NCBI GenBank assembly: GCA_016720595.1
Contig: JADKKI010000022.1
Location: 189,719 to 253,718, forward strand
DNA length: 64,000 nucleotides
DNA from: Myxococcales bacterium
Lineage (GTDB): Bacteria > Myxococcota_A > Polyangia > Haliangiales > Haliangiaceae
Reading direction: 5' to 3'
Below the pieces are notes generated by a model. The model was not told the DNA's origin. It did no database searches and worked only from the letters and a program-made list of their open reading frames with translations. This document shows, piece after piece, positions 43,303 through 50,645 of this stretch (the stretch's first letter is position 1; the number at the start of each line of letters is the position of its first letter). Position numbers and translations under genes: made by a program.

Positions 43303-43505
43303 TGGGGGATCAACGCAGGACGATGCCGAACGTTCTGTAAGGATGCGCCCCAAGGCTCGCGCAGAGCCTGGTGTCGCAGCACGGCGCCGCAGGCGGCACG
43401 TCCAACGAATCCGGTCAGTTGTGACATGACGACCGCCGGTGCGCGAACGTCCGATCCAGGTGCGCGGTCGCGCGAGTTAGCTGGCACAATGGCGAGGTCG
43501 GGGTG

Positions 43506-44918
43506 ATGAAGCGCATCGGTGAGATCTTGGTCGAGCGCGGATGGGTAGATGCTGCGGTCTGCTTGCGCGCCCTCGCGAAGCAGCGAGAGTTCCCACGCCG
43601 CCTGTGCTCACTCTTGATCGCCGGTGGCGTGCTCGAGGTCGATCAGGCGTCGCGTGCGCTCGGCGAACAGCACGGTGTGCCGGCGGTGTTGCAGAAGCAC
43701 CTCGATCATCGCGATCTGTCGCTCGCGGCGCTGATCCCCGCCGAGCTCGCGCGCGCGTGGTGGGTGCTGCCGATCGGCCGGATGGGGAATGGCGATCTGA
43801 TCGTGTGCGCGCGCGATCCGCAGCCGAGCGTGCTCGCCGCGCTGATGGCCGTGGTCGGCGAGACCATCGTGCTCGCCGTCGCGCCGGCATCCCAGATCGA
43901 GACGCTGGTCGTCGAGACCTACGGCGCTCCCGACGAGGACTTCGACGTCGACCTCTCGACCGGGCCGATCGTCTCTCTCGACCTCGATCCGATGCCCGAC
44001 GACGAGATGGCCGAAGATCCGATGGGTGGGCTCGGCAGCCTCGAGCTCGTCGAGCTCGACGATGACGGGGTCACCCGGGATCTGACCCAGAGCGGGATGA
44101 TCCAGACCGGGGCTCAGTACCCCAACACGCTGCCTCCTTCGTCGGCGGGGATCCGCGTCCCGACCCTGCCGCCCGCGAATGTCAGCGCTCCCCCGCAACC
44201 GCCGCCGGCCGAGCCAGCCCGGGCCCGCGCCACGTCGGAGCCCCCCGCGATGATCCGCGACACACCACCGCCGCAGGCCGCGCCACCGCCGCACGCCACA
44301 CCACCGCCGCAGCCCACGCCACCGCCGGTCCCGAAACGTCGCGGCGATCCCGAGGCGATCGCGGCGGCATACGCGGTGGCACCCCCGAAGTTCGACCCGA
44401 GCACGATCGCGGTGGGCACCGAGCCCCCGCGCCGGAAGTTCCTCGCGATCTCGGTCAACCTTCCGGATACGTTCACCGCGCTGTCCTCGGCCCTCACCCG
44501 CGACGCCGCTACCGCCGCGGCGATGCGGTTCGCATCCGGGCGCTGGCGGGCTGCGCTGTTGCTCACGGTAAAGGAGAAGACCGCCCTCGGCGCGGCCGGG
44601 CACGGCAACCTCCTGACCGAGGATGTGGTCGCGGGCCTCGCGATCCCGCTCGGCGTTCCCTCCATCGTCTCGAGTGCCCTCGCGGCGAACGCGCTGACCA
44701 TCGAACCTCCTTCCGATACCAGTCCCGTGCAGGATCGCCTCGATCGCCTGCTCGGCATGCCGCGGTTCCCGGCGGCGATCCCGATCCAGGTCGCCGATCG
44801 GCGGGAGTTCGTGTTCGTGATCGGCGATCCCACGACCGACGATACCGATGCGGCCACCGCGGACCTCGGGCAGCTCGCCCACGCCCTCGGCTCTGCGTAC
44901 GCACGCCTCGCCACCTGA
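43506..44918 (+). CDS. MshEN-domain protein (possible c-di-GMP receptor)
   Basis: 470 residues. The N-terminus carries the MshEN/GspE_N pattern of two helix pairs: RIGEILVERGWVDAAVCLRALAKQ, then RRLCSLLIAGGVLEVDQASRALGEQHGVPAV, and an alpha/beta second lobe (LPIGRMGNGDLIVCARDPQPSVLAALMAVVG). In other bacteria MshEN binds cyclic di-GMP in type IV pilus and secretion ATPases, but no ATPase follows here. Residues 150-290 are a Pro-rich acidic linker, and the last 180 residues resemble a GAF-like or roadblock-like fold (RWRAALLLTVKEKTALGAAGHG). ATG 43506 is used; GTG 43503 directly precedes it. Confidence 0.7.
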   Translation: MKRIGEILVERGWVDAAVCLRALAKQREFPRRLCSLLIAGGVLEVDQASRALGEQHGVPAVLQKHLDHRDLSLAALIPAELARAWWVLPIGRMGNGDLIVCARDPQPSVLAALMAVVGETIVLAVAPASQIETLVVETYGAPDEDFDVDLSTGPIVSLDLDPMPDDEMAEDPMGGLGSLELVELDDDGVTRDLTQSGMIQTGAQYPNTLPPSSAGIRVPTLPPANVSAPPQPPPAEPARARATSEPPAMIRDTPPPQAAPPPHATPPPQPTPPPVPKRRGDPEAIAAAYAVAPPKFDPSTIAVGTEPPRRKFLAISVNLPDTFTALSSALTRDAATAAAMRFASGRWRAALLLTVKEKTALGAAGHGNLLTEDVVAGLAIPLGVPSIVSSALAANALTIEPPSDTSPVQDRLDRLLGMPRFPAAIPIQVADRREFVFVIGDPTTDDTDAATADLGQLAHALGSAYARLAT

Positions 44919-44970
44919 GTGACGGCCAGGTGACAGCAGTCGCCGCGTAGAACGGATACGCTTGGCGTGG

Positions 44971-46242
44971 ATGGCCACTGCCCTCACGCACGCGCACCGG
45001 ATGTGGCGCGCCAAGGTGTTCGCCGCGACCTGGCTGTCGTACGTCGGCTTCTACTTCTGCCGGAAGCCGTTCTCCGCCGCGAAGTCTGCGATCGGCCACT
45101 CCACCGGCTGGAGCACGACCACGCTCGGCAACATCTGGGCGGCGTACCTGATCGCGTACGCGATCGGTCAGTTCCTCGCCTCGGGGATGGGCACCAAGCT
45201 CGGCCCGCGCAAGAACGTGCTGATCGGGATGGGGCTCTCGGTGTGCGTCACCGTCGCGATGGGCGTGACGCTGTCACCGGCGATCATGGCCGGGCTCGTG
45301 GGGATCAACGGCCTCGCCCAGGCCACCGGATGGTCGGGGAACGTCGGCACGATGGCCGGCTGGTTCCACAAGCACGAGCGCGGTCGCGTGATGGGGCTGT
45401 GGTCGACGAACTTCACCGTCGGCGCGCTGGCCTCGGGCTGGGTGATGGGCGCGGTGCTCGACATCTACGAGTGGCAGGCGACGTTCTTCGTCGGCGCGGG
45501 CGTGCTCGCCGCCGTGTGGCTGCAGTATCTGCTGTTCCAGCGCAACCGCCCCGAGGACGTGGGCCTGCCGCCGATCGACGATCCGGTCACGGAGGTCGAT
45601 GAATCCAAGGAGTCCGCGCCGCGCGGCTCGATGAGCCTGTCGCGCACGGCCTGGATCAACCTGCTCCTGGTCAGCGGCTTCTACTTCTTCGCGAAGTTCA
45701 TCCGCTACGCCGTGTGGTCGTGGGCGGCGTTCTTCCTCACGCGCAACTACGGCCTCTCCGACACCCGCGCGAACGTGTACGCGACGGTGTTCGAGGTCAT
45801 GGGGCTGCCCGGCGTGTTCCTCACCGGCTGGGTCTCCGACAAGTACTTCGGCAGCAAGCGCGCGGGCGTGGCCCTGATCATGATGCTCGGGATGACCGCG
45901 TCGGCCGGCGCGTTGATCGCGTTCGGCGGGACCAGCGTCACCGTGTTCGTCGTGCTGCTCGGCGCCGTCGGTTTCACGCTGTTCGGCCCCGATGCGCTGC
46001 TCAGCGGCGCAGGCGCGATGGACATCGGTGGCCGGCACGCTGCGACCTTCGCCACCGGCGTGATCGCCGGCTTCGGCGCGCTCGGTCCGGTGGTCCAGGA
46101 GCTCGTGATCTCCCGCATGTACGACTCCAAGGGCGGAGACCTCGGCCCGGTGTTCATCCTGCTGTTCATCAGCGCGGCGCTCGCCTCCCTGTTCTGCCTC
46201 GTGCTCGTCCTGCGCAACCGCAACGGTGGCAAGGGGATCTGA
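44971..46242 (+). CDS. Organophosphate:phosphate antiporter family transporter (MFS, GlpT/UhpT type)
   Basis: 423 residues, 12 predicted membrane helices. The OPA signature is present at the start (WLSYVGFYFCRKPFSAAKSAI) and in the central loop (NGLAQATGWSGNVGTMAGWFHKHERGRVMGLWSTNFTVG). The C-terminal half has KYFGSKRAGVALIMM and the symmetry expected of MFS. Members exchange glycerol-3-phosphate or hexose phosphates for phosphate. ATG 44971 has TACGCT ending eight bases upstream. The substrate cannot be told from sequence, and no regulatory partner (such as UhpABC) is adjacent. Confidence 0.88.
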   Translation: MATALTHAHRMWRAKVFAATWLSYVGFYFCRKPFSAAKSAIGHSTGWSTTTLGNIWAAYLIAYAIGQFLASGMGTKLGPRKNVLIGMGLSVCVTVAMGVTLSPAIMAGLVGINGLAQATGWSGNVGTMAGWFHKHERGRVMGLWSTNFTVGALASGWVMGAVLDIYEWQATFFVGAGVLAAVWLQYLLFQRNRPEDVGLPPIDDPVTEVDESKESAPRGSMSLSRTAWINLLLVSGFYFFAKFIRYAVWSWAAFFLTRNYGLSDTRANVYATVFEVMGLPGVFLTGWVSDKYFGSKRAGVALIMMLGMTASAGALIAFGGTSVTVFVVLLGAVGFTLFGPDALLSGAGAMDIGGRHAATFATGVIAGFGALGPVVQELVISRMYDSKGGDLGPVFILLFISAALASLFCLVLVLRNRNGGKGI

Positions 46243-46274
46243 GACGCCCGCCCGGTGTACGATGAGGGCGTCCC

Positions 46275-47210
46275 TTGCGCGTGCCGTCGATCCTCATCGT
46301 CCATCCCGATCGCAAGACCCAGCGGATCGTCCAGCGGATCCTCGGCGTCACCGGCTATCGCGTCGACATCGCGGATGACCTCGATCAGGGCATCCGCCTG
46401 ATGAACAACCTGCAGCCGGTCCTCGTCGTCGTCGATGGCAGCGCCGTGCTGTCCGCGCGCGTCGGGGACTTCTTCGAGGCCGCGCGCGCACGAGGAGCCG
46501 AGGCGTGCATGACCTTGCTCGGCACCGCGGCCGTCGATCAGGTGCCGAAGATCCTCGGGATGGGGGCGGTGACCAACCTCCTCGTCCACGCCATGCCCGT
46601 GCTCGCCGAGGAGCTCACGATCACCGCGCAGAAGCTGATCAAGAACGATCTGTTCGGCATCGAGAAGTACCTCCTGTGGGGCACCGACCTGACGACCATG
46701 ACCATCACCCGCGCCAGTCAGCGCGCGACGCTGGTGGGGGACCTCTCGGAGCAGGTCCGCGCGCGCGGGCAGAGCGCACGGGTCGCGTCGATGGCGATGC
46801 TGGTCGCCGACGAGCTGATCTCGAACGCGGTCCACAACGCTCCGGTCGATGCGGCCGGGGTGCACTACCGCAAGGAGCTCGCCCGCGATCAGGAGCTCGA
46901 GCTGGACGCTCGGCACCAGGTCAGGCTGAGGTGGGGCTGCGACGCGCGCTACCTGGCGATCGAGATCACGGACCAGTTCGGCTCGCTCGACCGTGACACC
47001 ATCCTCACGGCCCTCGCCAAGAACGATGTCCGCGAGTCGGGTGGAGGCGCCGGGATGGGGGTCGCCCTCGCCTATCGGTCCTGTGACCACCTCGTGTTCA
47101 ACCTCGCCCCGGGCAAGCGCTCCGAGATCATCGCGTTGATCGACGTGCGACATCCACCCACGGAGCGCTTACCCGCATCGTCGTATAACGTGTTCGTGGA
47201 GCGAAGCTGA
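46275..47210 (+). CDS. Receiver domain fused to a HATPase (partner-switching regulator)
   Basis: 311 residues. Residues 1-120 are a receiver-like domain (SILIVHPDRKTQRIVQRILGVTGYRVDIADD, phosphoacceptor candidate in LVVVDGSAVL). Residues 165-300 are an anti-sigma-factor-type ATPase: ADELISNAVHNAP (N box), IEITDQFGSLDRDTI and SGGGAGMGVALAYRS (G box). The next gene overlaps by one base and encodes a STAS protein, the usual antagonist partner of such kinases. TTG 46275 is used, with TACGAT ending 11 bases upstream; GTG 46281 is the alternative. It lacks a DNA-binding domain. Confidence 0.82.
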   Translation: MRVPSILIVHPDRKTQRIVQRILGVTGYRVDIADDLDQGIRLMNNLQPVLVVVDGSAVLSARVGDFFEAARARGAEACMTLLGTAAVDQVPKILGMGAVTNLLVHAMPVLAEELTITAQKLIKNDLFGIEKYLLWGTDLTTMTITRASQRATLVGDLSEQVRARGQSARVASMAMLVADELISNAVHNAPVDAAGVHYRKELARDQELELDARHQVRLRWGCDARYLAIEITDQFGSLDRDTILTALAKNDVRESGGGAGMGVALAYRSCDHLVFNLAPGKRSEIIALIDVRHPPTERLPASSYNVFVERS

Positions 47211-47686
47211 TGGAGACCCGTGGACGCATGACCATCGACCCCCAGGGCGATGCCTTGATCATCGGCGGCGCCATCGATGAGGCCGCCGCGCTTCACGAGA
47301 TGGTGACCCGAGCGCAGGGCAACCGGCTGGTCCTCGATCTCGGCGCCGTGACCTTCATCAACTCCCTCGGTGTGCGGGACTGGATCCGGATGCAGGCGGC
47401 CGCCCAGAAGGCGGGGCTCGATGTCGAGCTGCGCCGCGTGGCGGAGCCGCTGGTCCACCAGCTCAACATGATCATCGCCACCCGGGGCAACGCGGCGGTG
47501 ACCTCGTTCTTCGCGCCCTACGCCTGTGATGCGTGTGGCAGGGAGGAGTCCCTCCTGATCGACGCCGTGGCCAATGCCGCCGGCCTGGTCAAGCTCGAGC
47601 CCCCTCCCATGACCTGCCCCGAGTGCGGGGCCGCCATGGCCTTCAACGATTTCCCCGAGCGTTACTTCTCGTTCTTGTCGTCCTAG
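47210..47686 (+). CDS. STAS-domain protein with C-terminal zinc ribbon
   Basis: 158 residues. The STAS domain (GDALIIGGAIDEAAALHEMV, LVLDLGAVTFINSLGVRDWIRM) has Ser in the NSLGV site that is phosphorylated by partner-switching kinases. A C-terminal zinc ribbon (CDACGREE...CPECGAAMAF) is unusual for this family. ATG 47210 shares one base with the preceding stop (TGATG). It probably forms a regulatory pair with the receiver-HATPase protein. Confidence 0.85.
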   Translation: METRGRMTIDPQGDALIIGGAIDEAAALHEMVTRAQGNRLVLDLGAVTFINSLGVRDWIRMQAAAQKAGLDVELRRVAEPLVHQLNMIIATRGNAAVTSFFAPYACDACGREESLLIDAVANAAGLVKLEPPPMTCPECGAAMAFNDFPERYFSFLSS

Positions 47687-47713
47687 CCACCCGGGTGGTG
47701 TTAAAGAGCGCTC

Positions 47714-48349
47714 GTGCTCGAGCAGTTCGCCAACTGGGTCAAGGATGTCGTCGCGTCGATGGGCTATCCCGGCGTGTTCCTCCTGATCACCCTGGAGAGC
47801 ACCCTGGTCCCGATCCCGTCGGAGCTGGTGATGCCGTTCGCCGGCTACATGGCCTCGAAGGGCGCGTTCTCGCTGCCGGTGATCCTGATCATCAACAGCA
47901 CCGCGGCGCTCCTCGGCTCGGGGATTTGCTACTTCATCGGGGCAAAGGGCGGCAAGCCGTTCCTCGAGAGGTACGGCAAGTTCTTCCTGCTCCGGCAGCA
48001 CGACCTCGAGAAGACCGAGCGCGTGTTCGCCAAGTACGGCAAGTGGGTGATCCTGATCGGCCGGTTCGTGCCGGTGGTCCGGCACATCATCTCGATCCCG
48101 GCCGGAATCGCGCGGATGCCCCTCAAGACGTTCTTCCTCCAGACCTTCATCGGGTCCACCATCTGGGGAGGGTTCCTGATCCTCCTGGGCTACCAGCTCG
48201 GCGAGAACTGGGAGGCCGTGGCGACCAAGTTCAAACGAATCGATCTCGTCATCGGCGTGGTCGTCGTGCTAGGCCTCCTGGCACTGGGGATCCGCTTCGT
48301 GGTGCGCCGTCGCCGTGAACGCCGCGAACGTACGAATAACGCCGATTGA
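47714..48349 (+). CDS. DedA-family membrane protein
   Basis: 211 residues. The DedA/VTT fold is clear: LLITLESTLVPIPSELVMPFAGYMASKG, a second hairpin (ALLGSGICYFIGAKGG) and the conserved GRFVPVVRHIISIPAGIARM near the middle, then FLQTFIGSTIWGGFLILLGYQLGENW. These proteins are involved in lipid carrier flipping and envelope integrity. GTG 47714 is used. A fourth hydrophobic helix and an Arg-rich tail end the protein. Confidence 0.93.
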   Translation: MLEQFANWVKDVVASMGYPGVFLLITLESTLVPIPSELVMPFAGYMASKGAFSLPVILIINSTAALLGSGICYFIGAKGGKPFLERYGKFFLLRQHDLEKTERVFAKYGKWVILIGRFVPVVRHIISIPAGIARMPLKTFFLQTFIGSTIWGGFLILLGYQLGENWEAVATKFKRIDLVIGVVVVLGLLALGIRFVVRRRRERRERTNNAD

Positions 48350-48449
48350 GGCAGTACCTACCGTGTCGTACCAAAGCCGTACCCCGTCCGTCCCCCCCGG
48401 CGCCGTCTCGCACCCGGGCGCCTCAGCGTCCGTGCTAGCGTCTTCCCAG

Positions 48450-49463
48450 ATGTCGTCACTGTCGGCACAGACGTCGGCGTTCGGCGTCGCGGTGCTCGAC
48501 CGCCACGAGTCCGAGCTGGTGACCGCTGCGATGACGCTGGTGACCGAGCGCTCGCCCACGGACGCCAAGATCCTGGAGGGCCTGATCGGCGAGCTCAAGG
48601 CGACCTCCGAGCTCCTCGACCGCCAGCGCCCCCTCCGCCGGCCCACCGCCCTCGGCGGCGAGCCGCGCGACGAGCAGACGCTGATCGAGCACCTGTGCAC
48701 GCTCGATGGCCTCTCGGGTGACCTCGCGTTGCCGCTCAAGGCCACGCTGTCGCGCACGTACCTCCTCACCAAGATCAACTTCCTCCGCGGCTTCGTGAAG
48801 GCGGTGTCCGCGATTCCGGACGTCCCCGAGTGCGCGAAGATGGCCCACGATCTCCGCGAGGAGCTCGCCCAATCGATCTACACGCTGCTCGCCGAGGAGC
48901 TGTTCCTCGCCTTGCTGCGCAAGCCCGATGTGACCCGGCGCACGAAGCAGCGCGCGGCCGATCAGCTGATCACCGTGTGGGACGACGCGATGCTCGAGAT
49001 CGACGACTTCGCGCCCCTGCTCGAGTCCGCCTGGCACGCACGCAACCGGATCAACGCGGCGTACGGCACCCTCCTCGGCGCCACCGAGACCTTCCGCCTC
49101 GTCCGCGAGGATTGCTCCCCCGATGTCCTCGAGTTCTTCGGCCGCGACGGCATGTCGGTGGACGAGAGCGCGGCGTTCGAGGAGTTCCTGTTCAACATGA
49201 CGTGCGAGGAGCTCACCACCTTGCGCCACGCGATGCAGCTGCAGCACAAGTCGGCCGCGAGCCCGGCCTGGGCCGCCGAGATCCTCGGCCGCCAGATGGA
49301 GGAGCTCGAGCACGGCCCCTCGCACGAGATCGATCCGATGGCGCTGTACCGCTCGTACCAGCGCCGCCAGCTCGCGGCGGACTTCCGCCTGATGTCGGGT
49401 GCCCCCGGTCCGCGCCGGACCGCCGAGGGCTACCTGATGGTCTACCTGCTCGACCAGCAGTAG
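48450..49463 (+). CDS. Conserved hypothetical, all-helical cytoplasmic protein
   Basis: 337 residues, mainly amphipathic helices without signal or membrane segment (RHESELVTAAMTLVTERSPTDAKILEGLIGEL, LREELAQSIYTLLAEELFLALL, RTKQRAADQLITVWDDAMLEIDDF). No motif I recognise. ATG 48450 is chosen because TAGCGT ends eight bases upstream and the region before it encodes a Ser/Pro-rich stretch lacking helix; the frame is open further upstream. Convergent with the helical protein at 49471. Confidence 0.65.
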   Translation: MSSLSAQTSAFGVAVLDRHESELVTAAMTLVTERSPTDAKILEGLIGELKATSELLDRQRPLRRPTALGGEPRDEQTLIEHLCTLDGLSGDLALPLKATLSRTYLLTKINFLRGFVKAVSAIPDVPECAKMAHDLREELAQSIYTLLAEELFLALLRKPDVTRRTKQRAADQLITVWDDAMLEIDDFAPLLESAWHARNRINAAYGTLLGATETFRLVREDCSPDVLEFFGRDGMSVDESAAFEEFLFNMTCEELTTLRHAMQLQHKSAASPAWAAEILGRQMEELEHGPSHEIDPMALYRSYQRRQLAADFRLMSGAPGPRRTAEGYLMVYLLDQQ

Positions 49464-49470
49464 ACGCGCG

Positions 49471-49926
49471 CTAGACCGTCGCGGCGGTCTGCTGCGAGAT
49501 CAGGTGCCGCTCGAGCGTGCTCGACAGATCCGGCATCGCCTCGCTGACGTTCTTCTTCGCGCCATCGCGCATCTTGAAGTACATCTTCTTCGCGGTGGTG
49601 TGCGACGTCTTCTCGGCGCGCGCATCGGTGACCGAGAGCAGATCCTCGGCGACGTCCTCGGAGCGCGCGACCAGGTAGTCAGAGAACGAGGACTGCTTCG
49701 CGGCCGACCACTTCTCGTAGTGCGGCTGGAGCTTGCCGAGCCAGTCATCGAGCAGTGCATCGACGACCTCGGGCACGAACTTCTTCTTGATGCCCTTGAT
49801 CACCGCGTAGGCGCTCTTGATCATGAAGCCCTTGGCCTTGACCTGGGTATCGATGAGGGCGACGCAGTCCGCGATCACGAGGGGGCGAAGCGGCTCCGTA
49901 CCGAGTTGCTCGACGAGAGTAGGCAT
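49471..49926 (-). CDS. Small helical conserved protein (DUF6918-like)
   Basis: 151 residues, all-helical ([55 protein letters not shown]), resembling the uncharacterised DUF6918 family. It has no signal peptide. GGAAGGATG lies 9-17 bases upstream of ATG 49926. It may form an operon with the following minus-strand gene, but 98 bases separate them. Role unknown. Confidence 0.65.
   Translation of the reverse strand: MPTLVEQLGTEPLRPLVIADCVALIDTQVKAKGFMIKSAYAVIKGIKKKFVPEVVDALLDDWLGKLQPHYEKWSAAKQSSFSDYLVARSEDVAEDLLSVTDARAEKTSHTTAKKMYFKMRDGAKKNVSEAMPDLSSTLERHLISQQTAATV
49473..49490. terminator. Hairpin between convergent genes
   Basis: AGACCG, six-base loop, CGGTCT: a six-pair stem overlapping the last codons of the helical protein and following the stop of the plus-strand gene. 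It has no T-run on either side. Confidence 0.3.
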
Positions 49927-50025
49927 TGAACGAACATCCTTCCTAAGCGATGCCGCGTACCATAAGGCCCGGGAGCCGGGTCGTCCAGCCGGATAGGCCG
50001 GGGTTGCCAGCCCCTGACGGATGCC

Positions 50026-50592
50026 TCACTTGTCGTTGAACGTGATCCCGTAGCGCGCGCAGCGGACCTTCATCTGCTCGCGATCGGGCACGGGCAGGTT
50101 CGCGTAGTGCTTCTGCGCCTCGGCGGAGTCCCCGTCGATGCACGCCGACGACACCACGATGCGCATCATGCGGGTGCTCGTCGGATCCTTCGCGAGAACC
50201 TTGAGGGCGATCGTCTTGGCTTCGTCGAAGTCGCCGTGGTCGTAGGCCTTGTTGGCCTCGGCCATCACCGCATCGAGGCGTGGGTTGGGCCTGGACAGCT
50301 CGTCGGCGACATCGGTCGGAGGTGGATCGGAGGCCTGCGGCGTCGGCGGTGGCGGAGACGTGGTCTCGCGCGTCGGCGACTTCGCGATCGGGGGCCCGCC
50401 GAACGGTGCCCCCTCGGGGGCCTTCGCGATCGGCTCGTCGGGCGGTCGTGGTGGCGGCGGGGTCGGCGCCGGCTTGTCGTGCTTGGACACGTCTGCCGTC
50501 GCGGGGGTCGCATTGACCTCCTTGAACAGATAGACCCCCATGGCGAGCACTGCCACGGAGGCCACGACGAGGATGAGGTGACGCGGGGTCAC
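50026..50592 (-). CDS. Membrane-anchored TPR-like protein
   Basis: 188 residues. An N-terminal helix (LILVVASVAVLAMGVYLF), a Pro/Ala/Lys linker (residues 30-95), then a TPR-like pair of helices (LDAVMAEANKAYDHGDFDEAKTIALKVLAKDPTSTRMMRIVVSSAC, DSAEAQKHYANLPVPDREQMKVR). The repeat suggests a periplasmic protein-protein adaptor. GTG 50592 is divergent from the large lipoprotein gene; TATGCA lies six bases upstream. Confidence 0.65.
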   Translation of the reverse strand: MTPRHLILVVASVAVLAMGVYLFKEVNATPATADVSKHDKPAPTPPPPRPPDEPIAKAPEGAPFGGPPIAKSPTRETTSPPPPTPQASDPPPTDVADELSRPNPRLDAVMAEANKAYDHGDFDEAKTIALKVLAKDPTSTRMMRIVVSSACIDGDSAEAQKHYANLPVPDREQMKVRCARYGITFNDK

Positions 50593-50645
50593 GGCAGTTG
50601 CATAGCATTGACGACGAACACGACGAAGTCCAATCTGCCCCGGCG

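Noticed and set aside
43481..43502. TGGCAC resembling a sigma54 -24 element before the MshEN gene
   Set aside because: The -12 half (TTGC) is absent at the required spacing. No other acceptable -24/-12 site was found near the RiPP genes.
40225..43506. Plus-strand frame of 1093 codons
   Set aside because: Antisense of the tail-specific protease and its neighbour; His/Asp/Arg-rich with no conserved motif.
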